Shown here: in pieces, positions 36,024 to 44,494 of the stretch
Layout: every line of letters starts with the position of its first letter
How positions within the stretch are numbered: position 1 is the stretch's first letter
Origin: Paenibacillus_E oryzisoli_A
GTDB taxonomy: Bacteria > Bacillota > Bacilli > Paenibacillales > NBRC-103111
Length of the DNA: 64,000 bases
Assembly (NCBI RefSeq): GCF_050467285.1
Contig: NZ_JBCMUN010000001.1
Location: forward strand, 868,001 to 932,000
Direction of reading: 5' to 3'
The notes under the pieces: model-generated
The model's database searches: none
What the model saw: the letters and a program-made list of their open reading frames with translations, nothing else
What the model was told of the DNA's origin: nothing
Translations under genes and position numbers: made by a program

Positions 36024-37562
36024 ATGAAAAAAGGGTTGAAGCAAACAGCATTTCTATTGTCCGCTTTCTCGCTAGTAGCCGCAGGCTGCAGTAATGGGGA
36101 TCAGAATACGGCCAGTTCTCCCGGGGCAACCCAACAAGCTGCAGCAGCAACGCAAGCAGCCCCTGCGACACCGGCGGCGCCTGTTAAAATCCGGATGTTC
36201 GCATCCGACCAGTCGCTTCCTCCACTGGATGCGAGCGATCCCAATATTGTCTTCATGGAGAAGAAAACAAACACGGATATTGACCTGGTATCCCTGCCGC
36301 ATTCGCAGTATGAAGATCAGCTTAAACTGAAGTTTGCCTCCGGCGATTTCCCGGACGTCTATCAATCCTGGTCAGGCCCTGAAGCGGATCTGATTGCCGC
36401 AGGCAAGATTCTCGAACTGAACGATCTGATCGATAAATTCGGACCCAACCTGAAGAAAAATATTCCTCAAGCTGCCTGGGATGCGGTATCCGTAAACGGT
36501 AAAATCCTGGCCATTCCGCAGCCTTCCAGCAATTCCAATTCCGTGCTGTACGTACGTCAGGACTGGTTGGATAAGCTTGGCCTTCAGGCACCCAAAACGT
36601 CGGATGAACTCATGACCGTTCTGAAGGCATTCCGGGATAAAGATCCGAACGGGAACGGCAAGAAGGATGAGATTCCGTTCTCCATGCGGGAGAAATTTAC
36701 TTGGGGCGATAATATTTTCGGCATGTGGGGTGTCAATAACTCCTACACCGAGGTCTTCTACAACAATGAGGTCATCATACAAAATATTCACCCGAATATG
36801 AAGCAAGCGCTTGGATTTATCAAATCCATGGTGGACGAGAAAGTGATGGACTCCGAGTTCCTGACCAATTCCAGAACGGTGTGGGAACAAAAAATCAAAT
36901 CCGGCTTGGTTGGCATGTGGTCGCATACCCAGCAACTGGCTTGGCAGTGGCAATCCGATCTGGATAAGACGATCCCGAACGAAAAACCGAATGTCGTCGC
37001 GATTCCGACTCCGCGCGGCACCGGATATGACGGGCCTCTCGGTACTCGCTGGAGCCCGGTCGCCAAAACGTACATCGTGATGAAGAGCACCAAAAATCCG
37101 GAAGCTGTCATTAAGTATTTTGATTGGCTGATGAGCGAAGAAGGCCAGATGTTTACCGACCTGGGCCAAGAAGGGGATACGTATAAAAAGGAAAACGGCA
37201 AAATCGTCGTTGACACCGCGAAGATGGAGAAAAACAAAGCCTTTAACGCGATCTTCAAGCTTCATGGCACGAATCCGGCGGTAGAGGAAGCCAAGCTGAG
37301 CAATCCGGCTGCTTTCGCCAAATTACAAGCCGCATGGGCCGTAGGCGATAAAGAAGGCTTCAAGAACGAGGCCGTAGGTATGCCCGCTGCCAAAAATACG
37401 TACAACATCGATACGATGTTCCTTGAAGAAGGCAGCAAGATTGTACTGGGCAAGGCTCCTGTAGATCACTTTGACGAATTCGTCAAAACCTGGCGCAAGC
37501 AGGGCGGCGATCAGATGGTCAAGGAGCGTACAGACTGGTACAATAAAAACAGGAAAAAATAG
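36024..37562 (+). CDS. Extracellular oligosaccharide-binding lipoprotein (LipO-like)
   Basis: A 512-residue substrate-binding protein with a lipoprotein signal (LVAAGC, lipidated cysteine at about residue 22) and a Q/A/P-rich linker. The mature fold is that of family 1 solute-binding proteins, with NGKILAIPQPSSNSNSVLYV and the DPNGNGKKDEIPF loop common in LipO/YtcQ proteins. It captures the oligosaccharide for the two permeases. GGGAGGAAGG precedes the ATG. A GC-rich hairpin after the gene marks the end of the importer operon. Confidence 0.92.
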   Translation: MKKGLKQTAFLLSAFSLVAAGCSNGDQNTASSPGATQQAAAATQAAPATPAAPVKIRMFASDQSLPPLDASDPNIVFMEKKTNTDIDLVSLPHSQYEDQLKLKFASGDFPDVYQSWSGPEADLIAAGKILELNDLIDKFGPNLKKNIPQAAWDAVSVNGKILAIPQPSSNSNSVLYVRQDWLDKLGLQAPKTSDELMTVLKAFRDKDPNGNGKKDEIPFSMREKFTWGDNIFGMWGVNNSYTEVFYNNEVIIQNIHPNMKQALGFIKSMVDEKVMDSEFLTNSRTVWEQKIKSGLVGMWSHTQQLAWQWQSDLDKTIPNEKPNVVAIPTPRGTGYDGPLGTRWSPVAKTYIVMKSTKNPEAVIKYFDWLMSEEGQMFTDLGQEGDTYKKENGKIVVDTAKMEKNKAFNAIFKLHGTNPAVEEAKLSNPAAFAKLQAAWAVGDKEGFKNEAVGMPAAKNTYNIDTMFLEEGSKIVLGKAPVDHFDEFVKTWRKQGGDQMVKERTDWYNKNRKK

Positions 37563-37580
37563 GGGATCGGGTTTGGAAAG

Positions 37581-37630
37581 CCATCCTCGCCCGCGCGGGA
37601 TTCCCGGGCGGGCGAGGGTGGTTCTTCTTC
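37581..37630 (+). terminator. GC-rich hairpin terminator
   Basis: A long stem, CCTCGCCCGC (37585-37594) with GCGGGCGAGG (37608-37617), extended by an inner CGGG/CCCG and an outer CCA/TGG, is followed by a weak GTTCTTCTTC tract. Some read-through into the kinase gene is likely. Confidence 0.6.
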
Positions 37631-37655
37631 ACCTGTAAGGGGAGTAGGTGCAGGA

Positions 37656-39452
37656 GTGATTCAGAGAATACATGCCTCGTTAAAATGGAAGCTGGTCAGC
37701 CTGCTCATCGTCATCATTGTGTCTATGGTGTCGATGATCGGGTTTTTCAGCTATTACGATACATCACGGACGATCCGTCAGGACGTTTCTCATTTCAGCG
37801 AGCAGATCCTGCGCCAGGCCAATCTCAATCTGAACCGGCAATACATGGAATACGAGCGCGGCCTGCTGGTTCTTGGCACAAGCAATGAGTTTACGGAATG
37901 GCTTAAAGTGGATCCGAAGGACCGCTTCGAGTTAATATCCGGATTTCACTCTATGGAGCGCAATTACTTGCGGTCTTTTCTGGTCCGCCAGCCGGAGATC
38001 ATGTCCGTCTCCATGTTATCGGATAAAGGCGGCGAATTTAATTATGCGCTTACGTCAGGGCTATCCAAGGATTATTCGATGGCCAACGAGCCGTGGCTGA
38101 ATGAAGTTGGTCGCTTGGAGAAAGTCCATCACCGCGTCGTTCAAAGCACCGCCTATGTGGATTACCAAAACAATCCCGAGCAAGTGCTGATTCTGTCGAT
38201 GGCTGGACAGTTTGGTGAGCCTGATGCCAAGGGGTTCTTAAAGATGGACATCTCCCTGGAACCGGTGCAAACCATCCTCAATGAGATGCAGCTGGGAGAT
38301 CAAGGCATAGGACTCATCGCCGAGCCGGATGGGACCATCTTGGTTCACCAGGATCAATCGCAGGTGGGGAGCGTGCTGGAGCCTGATATAACCGAACGGT
38401 TGGCGGCCCCAAGCGGGACTTACCTTCGGAAGGAAACGAATCAGCTGATTGTCTTTGATACGATTCCTTATACCGGCTGGAAAACCGTCGCTATTCTTTC
38501 CAATCAAGATATTACCTCCAGCATCAACAGAGTTCGCAACGTCACGATCGGCATCGCATCAACAGGTATTATTCTTGCGATCACGCTCGTCACTTTGGTG
38601 GCAGCGTCGGTCACCAGCCGTTTGTCGAAGCTCAGATCCCATATGAAGCGGGCCCAGTATGGAAATTTCAGAGATCGCATTCATATTAAAGGGACGGATG
38701 AAGTGTCGGATTTGAGCCATTCCTTCAACCGGATGCTGAATGAGCTCGAAACCTCGATCCAGCAGCTGACCGAGACGAAGCTTATGCAGCAGCGTGCCGC
38801 GTTTTCGGCGATGCAGTCCCAGATTCGCTCTCATTTTTTATATAATTCCCTGGAGTCGATTAATTCCATGGCACATTTGGCCGGACACACGGACATTGAG
38901 CGCACCTCCATCTCGTTATCCCGCATGCTCAGATACACTTCCAATTATCAGGATATGCTAGTGAAGCTGGAGGATGAGATGGCGCATGTCAATCACTATA
39001 TGAACATCAGCCGGATCCGTTTCGGCGAGGAGGTCAGCTATCAGATTCACTTGCCGGACGACTGCCGCGAAGTGCTCTGTTTAAAGGTCGTTCTTCAACC
39101 CCTTGCGGAAAATGCGATCAAGCATGGCATTGAAACGACCGGCGAACCGACGCGTTTGGAGGTATCGGCCATGCGGGACGGAGACTTCGTTGCTATCACT
39201 TTTGAGGATAACGGAAAGGGCTACGACGAAGAGCGGCTGGCAGCTTTCCGCACGCGACTGCACCAGGTGACGCCATCGCAAGAAGAATACGCCTCGCTCA
39301 CCAATGTCGGTCTCTTAAACGTTCATTTCCGTTTGCTGGCGTTCTACCAGATGAAAGGTGTCGGTGTCGACATCGATACAGACAGCCGCCTGGGAGGCGT
39401 TAAGGTTACCGTCAGGATTCCCTATAGATTGAGCAGCGCAAAGGAGCGATAG
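37656..39452 (+). CDS. YesM-type sensor histidine kinase
   Basis: A 598-residue kinase. Two membrane segments (about 12-34 and 292-315) flank an extracytoplasmic dCache-like sensor; then come a HAMP domain (about 315-368), a His_kinase domain with phosphoacceptor His393 in SQIRSHFLYNSLESIN (most relatives read QINPHFLYN) and an HATPase_c domain (LQPLAENAIKHGI, EDNGKG). The start is a GTG at 37656; an AAGGGGAG lies further upstream than usual. It is adjacent to its AraC-type regulator and lies between the importer and the hydrolase genes, so it presumably senses the imported saccharide or the loaded binding protein. Confidence 0.88.
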   Translation: MIQRIHASLKWKLVSLLIVIIVSMVSMIGFFSYYDTSRTIRQDVSHFSEQILRQANLNLNRQYMEYERGLLVLGTSNEFTEWLKVDPKDRFELISGFHSMERNYLRSFLVRQPEIMSVSMLSDKGGEFNYALTSGLSKDYSMANEPWLNEVGRLEKVHHRVVQSTAYVDYQNNPEQVLILSMAGQFGEPDAKGFLKMDISLEPVQTILNEMQLGDQGIGLIAEPDGTILVHQDQSQVGSVLEPDITERLAAPSGTYLRKETNQLIVFDTIPYTGWKTVAILSNQDITSSINRVRNVTIGIASTGIILAITLVTLVAASVTSRLSKLRSHMKRAQYGNFRDRIHIKGTDEVSDLSHSFNRMLNELETSIQQLTETKLMQQRAAFSAMQSQIRSHFLYNSLESINSMAHLAGHTDIERTSISLSRMLRYTSNYQDMLVKLEDEMAHVNHYMNISRIRFGEEVSYQIHLPDDCREVLCLKVVLQPLAENAIKHGIETTGEPTRLEVSAMRDGDFVAITFEDNGKGYDEERLAAFRTRLHQVTPSQEEYASLTNVGLLNVHFRLLAFYQMKGVGVDIDTDSRLGGVKVTVRIPYRLSSAKER

Positions 39453-39457
39453 CTTGA

Positions 39458-40546
39458 ATGTTTCGTGTACTTATCGCGGATGACGAGCATCTGATTCGAT
39501 CGAGCTTGACCAGCAAAATCGAGCAATTCAGCGAGGAAACGGTCGTTTCCGGCACTGCGGCCAACGGCGTGAAAGCGTTGGAATGGCTGGAGGACCATTA
39601 CGCGGATATCTGTGTGACAGATGTAAAAATGCCGCTGATGGGCGGCCTGGATCTGATCGAGAAAGTCAACGAGAAATATCCGTGGATGATTTCTGTCGTC
39701 GTTTCCAGCTACGATGAATTTGAATATGCCAAAACTAGCATGCAGCTCGGTGCTGTCGATTATATTATCAAGCCTGTGGATCAGGAGCAGCTCAATGGCG
39801 CGCTTGCGCGAGCGATTGGTGAGGTGGCCTCGCAGCGCCGGGCAGAGGCGGCCATGCTGCTCATGCGGTCGCTTCCGCATCATCAAGACATGCTGCAGCG
39901 ATGGGTGCTGCACATCCAGACCGTTCAACTCGAAACGCTTCCGCTCCTCGTCGTGGATACATTGGAGATGCTGGAGAGCCTGGCCGGGGACCGGTTCTAT
40001 TTGCTAAATCCCCTTTCCATGGCCTGGCTGGAAATGATTGTGGAAGAACTCAAGAAAGAAAAGGTGCGGATTGCGCTGCAGGAAGGCAAGGATTTGGGCC
40101 TCTGGGAAAAGACGATTCCGCATGATAAAGTGCGCAGCTACTTCCGGCTGTGCGCGGTGCGCCGTTTGGAGGAGGGGGCACACCGGATTTTCTCCGTCAC
40201 GCAGGCGGTAAAGGACCAACCGTCCCGCAAGGCGATTGAGGAAGTCAAAGCTTTCATTAACGAGCATTACGCAGATAAGCTGAACCTGCAGGAAATTGCC
40301 GATCAGGTGGCGATCAGCAGGAATCATTTCGCCCATTTATTCAAACAGGAAACGGGCACGACGATCTGGAACTATTTGATTCAAATTCGGATGGGGAAGG
40401 CGAGAGAGCTGCTGCTCGGTACGGATAAAAGGGTATATGAAATCGCCCACGATGTCGGGTATGACAACAGTGTTCATTTTTCCCAAGTGTTTAAAGAGCA
40501 GTTCGGCTTATCTCCCGCTGAATTCAAAAAACGGATGGAGCGATAG
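39458..40546 (+). CDS. YesN-type response regulator (AraC family)
   Basis: A 362-residue regulator. The receiver domain has Asp55 in ICVTDVKMPLMGG and Lys in YIIKPVD. A C-terminal pair of AraC helix-turn-helix motifs (about 260-360) reads LNLQEIADQVAISRNHFAHLFKQETGTT and VYEIAHDVGYDNSVHFSQVFKEQFGLSPAEF. It follows the kinase by 5 nt with AAGGAG upstream. It is the best candidate to bind the shared element CCT[A/C]ATTGT at the three promoters of this locus. At 362 residues it is shorter than many YesN proteins (500 or more) because the middle region is compact. Confidence 0.9.
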   Translation: MFRVLIADDEHLIRSSLTSKIEQFSEETVVSGTAANGVKALEWLEDHYADICVTDVKMPLMGGLDLIEKVNEKYPWMISVVVSSYDEFEYAKTSMQLGAVDYIIKPVDQEQLNGALARAIGEVASQRRAEAAMLLMRSLPHHQDMLQRWVLHIQTVQLETLPLLVVDTLEMLESLAGDRFYLLNPLSMAWLEMIVEELKKEKVRIALQEGKDLGLWEKTIPHDKVRSYFRLCAVRRLEEGAHRIFSVTQAVKDQPSRKAIEEVKAFINEHYADKLNLQEIADQVAISRNHFAHLFKQETGTTIWNYLIQIRMGKARELLLGTDKRVYEIAHDVGYDNSVHFSQVFKEQFGLSPAEFKKRMER

Positions 40547-40583
40547 CGAAATTCCGACGATTCCAATCTATATCGTCCAATCC

Positions 40584-40635
40584 CCTCATTGTGAGACGGC
40601 GTTGATCTTTTTACAATAAGATTAAAGCGTTCTCA
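40584..40635 (+). promoter_or_regulatory. Promoter of the GH-A hydrolase/esterase operon with cre over the start site
   Basis: The elements are CCT-CA-TTGTGA (-35 at 40589-40594), a 17-nt spacer and TACAAT (40612-40617), with transcription expected near 40624. The sequence TTAAAGCGTTCTCA (40622-40635) matches cre at 13 of 14 positions and covers the start site, the classic position for CcpA repression. Confidence 0.72.
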
Positions 40636-40660
40636 TTCTTTAGCTCTTGGGAGGAGTACT

Positions 40661-41935
40661 ATGGGTCAGTTCTATAAGGTAGAGCAGCACAACGGCAATT
40701 GGGCGTTTATTTCGCCGCAGAACACCCCTTTTTATTCGATCGGTGTCAATGGCGTACATAATCAGATTGTGGATCAGGCGCATTGGCTGAAAACGGATCT
40801 GGTGGAAAAATACTGCGGAACGCGAGACTGGTTCCCCAACTGGGCCAGCGAGAAGCTGAGCCAGGTTCAGCAGTATGGCTTTAATACGCTGGGCGCTTGG
40901 CATGAACCCTATTATTGGGGAGATGGCACTCCGAAAACGGTTGAAATCCGAATGTCCCGCTTTGCGCCGAAGGTAAATAAGGATTGGGGAACGGGCTTCC
41001 CCGACGTATTCGATAACAAATTCCACGCTTCGGTCGAGCGCGCATGCCTGGACTGCTTTATGAGCGGCCGCGGCGAGGCGCTGCTGAACGATCCGGGTGT
41101 GATCGGCTATTACACCGATAATGAGATCCACTGGTGGGGACATGGGGGCAAATGGGGCAACAATGACCCGGGCAACGGCGCCAACGACACGAGTCTGGTC
41201 GATGATTATTTGGAACAGCCGGCCAGCGGACCGGGCAAGTTGGCCTGGATCGGGCTCCTAAAGGAACGCCACGGCTCGATCGAGCGATTGAATGAGACTT
41301 GGGGAGCCGAATATACGGATTTTGAAGATTTGGCGCATATCGCGGTGTACCGGGCAGATCATCCGGAAACGCTGGAAGCGGATAAAGTAGCATTCCTTCG
41401 TCAGATTGCTGAGGTGTATTACCGAACAACATCGGAGGCGCTCAAGCGCTATGATCCGACCCGGCTCAACCTAGGGGATCGGATGGTGGGAACGAGCACG
41501 CCGGAGGTTGTCTTCGATGTGATGAAGGACTATGCCGATGTAATCACGCTGAACTTTTACAGCTTCGACCTCCCTGAACGATGGATGAGTCACATTCACG
41601 AACGAACCGGCCTGCCGATTATGATTACGGAATTCAGCTTCTGTGCAGGCAGGGAAGCCGGATTTCTGATCAATACGAACGGAGCCCGCAATGTGATTGT
41701 CCGCAATCAGTCTCGCAGAGGAGAAGTTTATCGCAGTTTTGTGGAGGAAGCGGCCCGCTTGCCTTTTGTCGTGGGAACGCATTGGTTCGCCATGTACGAC
41801 TACGGGGATCCGCAGGGCCTGATTGGCAATTATGGGCTGCTGGATCTGGCAGACGAGCCGTATGGGGAGTTCGTGGAATTGGTTCGTCAGTCGAACCAGG
41901 ATGTGCTTCGTTTCAGAAAATCGCAGGAGCTGTGA
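40661..41935 (+). CDS. Clan GH-A glycoside hydrolase (GH42/agarase-like), cytoplasmic
   Basis: A 424-residue TIM-barrel hydrolase without a signal peptide. The N-terminus GNWAFISPQNTPFYSIGVNGV is like the start of agarase/beta-galactosidase catalytic domains. Candidate acid/base is Glu155 in YYTDNEIHWW and candidate nucleophile is Glu324 in PIMITEFSF, spaced as for strands 4 and 7 of clan GH-A. It is preceded by GGGAGGAG and a cre-controlled promoter, and its stop overlaps the esterase start. It should trim imported oligosaccharides. Exact family (GH42, GH50-like or other) and sugar specificity are not decided by reading. Confidence 0.82.
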   Translation: MGQFYKVEQHNGNWAFISPQNTPFYSIGVNGVHNQIVDQAHWLKTDLVEKYCGTRDWFPNWASEKLSQVQQYGFNTLGAWHEPYYWGDGTPKTVEIRMSRFAPKVNKDWGTGFPDVFDNKFHASVERACLDCFMSGRGEALLNDPGVIGYYTDNEIHWWGHGGKWGNNDPGNGANDTSLVDDYLEQPASGPGKLAWIGLLKERHGSIERLNETWGAEYTDFEDLAHIAVYRADHPETLEADKVAFLRQIAEVYYRTTSEALKRYDPTRLNLGDRMVGTSTPEVVFDVMKDYADVITLNFYSFDLPERWMSHIHERTGLPIMITEFSFCAGREAGFLINTNGARNVIVRNQSRRGEVYRSFVEEAARLPFVVGTHWFAMYDYGDPQGLIGNYGLLDLADEPYGEFVELVRQSNQDVLRFRKSQEL

Positions 41936-42915
41936 TGGGAGGAAGCGGTTTGAATGCTGTACGTGAAAGAATTGGGGCGCTAGAGCAAATCGTAACACCA
42001 CTGACGGCAAATGCTGATTTCAATACGTATTGGGCCGAAGAACTCCGTACGGTTCGCGAGCGTGAATTAGGTGGAAGCAGAGTGGAGACCAAGTCGCTGA
42101 TGCCCACGGTTAAAGCGTACCGCGTCCAGTTCTACGGCGCTGATCATACGCCATTATATGGTTGGTTTCTCGTGCCTGATCGTCCTGGCGGGACAGATAG
42201 CAAGCTTCCCTGTGCGGTTAAATTCCACGGATACACAGGTAACAAAGGTTTTCCTGAAGAGCACGCGGATTTGCTGATGATGGGGATGGCCGTATTCTCC
42301 GTTGACGTTCGCGGTCAAGGCGGTGAATCGGGCAACCTGCTGCCGCAAACGTTCGGCATGGCTACTGGCTGGGTCAGCCAGGGCATATGCGCGAAAGAAG
42401 AAAGCTACTATCGGGCAGTTGTACTCGATGCTGTAAGGGCGATTGACTGGGTGTCCGAGCAGCCCGAGGTAGACCCGCTGCGAATTGCTGCCGTGGGGTC
42501 GAGCCAGGGCGGAGGCCTGGTGCTGCTCGCGACAGCGCTTAACGATAACGTGGCTGCTGCTGTTGCCCTTGTTCCGAATATGTGCCGAATGGACTGGGGG
42601 ATTATGCATTCCGTAGGTTCCGTTTCAGAGGTAGGAAAGCTTGCATCGTTTTATCCAGAAAAGCTGGATGATATGCTCGACACGCTAAGCTATTTCGATG
42701 CGGTTAATTTTGCGGAGCGCATCACGGTGCCCATCCTGGTTTCCGCCAACTTGAAGGATATGATCTGCTGGCCAGAGACCATATTTGCGGCTTATAATCG
42801 CATTGCGTCGGAGGACAAACAACGGTTGGTCGATCCGTTTATCGGCCATCAAGTAAGCTCCGCCCAGTGGCAAAGCGCACTCACCTTCCTAGCGGAGAGG
42901 CTTCAGCCCTATTGA
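41935..42915 (+). CDS. CE7-type acetyl esterase / cephalosporin-C deacetylase family
   Basis: A 326-residue alpha/beta hydrolase of the AXE1 type. Seen are FHGYTGNKG, the CE7 signature DVRGQGGES, the nucleophile elbow GSSQGG with Ser190, an Asp in ANLKDMICWPET, and a final His in FIGHQVS where relatives often have GHE. CE7 enzymes remove acetyl groups from small, usually imported, oligosaccharides in the cytoplasm. The ATG at 41935 overlaps the previous stop (TGATG) behind AGGAG; a TTG at 41950 with a strong GGGAGGAAG is an equally credible start and would shorten the protein by 5 residues. It is co-transcribed with the GH-A gene. Confidence 0.87.
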   Translation: MGGSGLNAVRERIGALEQIVTPLTANADFNTYWAEELRTVRERELGGSRVETKSLMPTVKAYRVQFYGADHTPLYGWFLVPDRPGGTDSKLPCAVKFHGYTGNKGFPEEHADLLMMGMAVFSVDVRGQGGESGNLLPQTFGMATGWVSQGICAKEESYYRAVVLDAVRAIDWVSEQPEVDPLRIAAVGSSQGGGLVLLATALNDNVAAAVALVPNMCRMDWGIMHSVGSVSEVGKLASFYPEKLDDMLDTLSYFDAVNFAERITVPILVSANLKDMICWPETIFAAYNRIASEDKQRLVDPFIGHQVSSAQWQSALTFLAERLQPY

Positions 42916-42924
42916 CGAGTTAAA

Positions 42925-42980
42925 AAACAGCGACAGTCCTGGACGTTATTCTCTCATCCAGCGGCTGTCGCTGTTTCCCT
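42925..42980. terminator. Bidirectional hairpin terminator
   Basis: AAACAGCGACAG (42925-42936) pairs with CTGTCGCTGTTT (42965-42976), with a further short CTGGA/TCCAG stem inside. It lies between the convergent esterase gene and the minus-strand regulator gene that stops at 42983. Confidence 0.78.
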
Positions 42981-42982
42981 TC

Positions 42983-43699
42983 TTAATATGCGAGCGATTC
43001 CTTGCCCGCAGGCTCCGTTAATTTATACCCGACGTTGCGGACGGTCATGATATATTCGGGAGTGCGCGCATTGCGTTCGATTTTGTCGCGCAGGTGGGAG
43101 ATGTGGACATCGACGATGCGCGTGTCGCCGAGGAAATGATAATCCCACACGCCGTGCAGCAGCTGCTGGCGGCTGAGCACTTTGCCGCGGTGCTTGCAAA
43201 GGAAGAGCAGGAGCTCGAACTCCTTCGGTGTCAGCTCGATCGGCGCGCCGTTCACGGTGACTTCGCGCTGATCGGCCTTCACGGAAATTTGCCCGATCGT
43301 CATCGGGGCGACTTCCGTCGTTGAAGGGAGCGTCTGGATGCGGCGATGGATCGCATGGATGCGGGAGATCAGCTCCTGCGGAGAGAACGGCTTCGTCATA
43401 TAATCGTCGGCGCCGTTGTCGAGCCCGGCGATTTTGTCCGTCAAATCCTGCATCGCCGTCAGCATAATAATCGGCACGAGGTTGCCCTGGCTGCGCAGCT
43501 TGCGGCATACTTGCAGGCCGTCCATTTTGGGCAGCATCAGATCCAGCACGATCAGATCGGGGCGAAACGATTGGATGGCATCGAAGACGGCCTCGCCGTC
43601 AAAGACGCAGTGAACCTCAAAGCCTGCCAGCTTGAGGTTGAATTCTATTAACATGGAGATGGAAGGTTCGTCGTCGACAATCAAAATTTTCTTTTTCAT
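42983..43699 (-). CDS. PhoP-type OmpR-family response regulator, no kinase beside it
   Basis: A 238-residue regulator. The receiver has Asp53 in LIVLDLMLPKMDG and Lys in YMTKPF; the winged-helix C-terminus reads ELTPKEFELLLFLCKHRGKVLSRQQLLHGVWDY and ends VRNVGYKL. It resembles PhoP/YycF-like regulators, but no kinase gene is next to it. The gene is divergent from trmL across 144 nt. Its cognate kinase must be elsewhere, or it is controlled without one. The target is unknown. Confidence 0.88.
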   Translation of the reverse strand: MKKKILIVDDEPSISMLIEFNLKLAGFEVHCVFDGEAVFDAIQSFRPDLIVLDLMLPKMDGLQVCRKLRSQGNLVPIIMLTAMQDLTDKIAGLDNGADDYMTKPFSPQELISRIHAIHRRIQTLPSTTEVAPMTIGQISVKADQREVTVNGAPIELTPKEFELLLFLCKHRGKVLSRQQLLHGVWDYHFLGDTRIVDVHISHLRDKIERNARTPEYIMTVRNVGYKLTEPAGKESLAY

Positions 43700-43843
43700 C
43701 GCTCAGTTAGCTCCTTTGAATGAAGGATACTTCTAGTATGCAGGCTCACTATCATCCGTATATTAAGAAGAAGTTAACACAATGTAAAATTGCAATCCGC
43801 TCTCGCTTATAATAGGATAGACATTGAGGTGACATAAAGAGCG

Positions 43844-44308
43844 ATGGCTTTTCATATTGTACTAGTTGAACCCGAAATTCCCGCCAATACCGGGAACATT
43901 TCCAGAACGTGCGCCGCGACGGGGACACATCTGCATCTCGTGCGGCCGCTAGGCTTCCAAACCGATGACAAAACGCTGAAGCGGGCAGGACTCGATTATT
44001 GGCATTCCGTGAAGCTGGAGTATCACGATTCCTTTGACGAAGTGCTGCAAGCGTACGCGGGACATCGGTTTTTCTTCGCGACCACCAAGGCGTCCAAGCG
44101 GTATACGGATTTTGAATTCAAAGACGGCGATTTTTTCGTATTTGGCAAAGAAACCAAGGGACTGCCTGAAGACTTGCTGCGCCAACATCCGGAAACGTTA
44201 ATGCGCATGCCGATGTCGGATGCGGTCCGCTCATTGAATTTATCCAACTCCGCGGCGATTATTTTGTATGAAGGACTGCGTCAAACCGGTTTTACAGGTC
44301 TTACCTAA
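43844..44308 (+). CDS. trmL: tRNA (cytidine/uridine(34)-2'-O)-methyltransferase TrmL
   Basis: A 154-residue single-domain SPOUT methyltransferase that 2'-O-methylates the wobble base of leucine tRNAs, using S-adenosylmethionine. Characteristic blocks are PEIPANTGNISRTCAATG, FGKETKGLPEDLL and MPMSDAVRSLNLSNSAAI, which form the trefoil-knot cofactor site. The length is normal for the family (about 155). The ATG at 43844 follows GAGGTGA, and a TATAAT at 43808-43813 is a likely -10. No link to the neighbours is apparent. Confidence 0.95.
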   Translation: MAFHIVLVEPEIPANTGNISRTCAATGTHLHLVRPLGFQTDDKTLKRAGLDYWHSVKLEYHDSFDEVLQAYAGHRFFFATTKASKRYTDFEFKDGDFFVFGKETKGLPEDLLRQHPETLMRMPMSDAVRSLNLSNSAAIILYEGLRQTGFTGLT

Positions 44309-44409
44309 GAAAATAGGCGGATGGTCCTATTCATTTAGGGCCCCTCTTAACATTTTTGACAAGAAAAGAAAGATTTCCTGGTTCAAGAAGAGGATTTTCC
44401 GAAGGCATG

Positions 44410-44466
44410 GCGAATAGTATTCGTTAAATCGATGTAGCACGCCTACTCGAGGCGAATACGCGAATA
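44410..44466. promoter_or_regulatory. GCGAATA repeats upstream of the AbrB-like gene
   Basis: GCGAATA occurs at 44410, 44452 and 44460, and the first copy is part of the palindrome CGAATA-G-TATTCG (44411-44423). The cluster ends about 28 nt before the AbrB-like start. AbrB proteins often autoregulate, so these may be binding sites; that is inference. Confidence 0.4.
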
Positions 44467-44494
44467 TGCTTGGGGAAAAGAGAGGTGAAGTCCT

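Noticed and set aside
41581..41934. N-terminal extension of the esterase frame upstream of 41935.
   Set aside because: It lies wholly inside the GH-A hydrolase gene in another frame and has no esterase homology; ribosome binding sites support starts at 41935 or 41950.
43740..43800. PhoP-box-like direct repeats (TTAACA, TGTAAA) between the regulator and trmL.
   Set aside because: Spacing does not fit the 11-bp periodicity of PhoP boxes; only two poor units.
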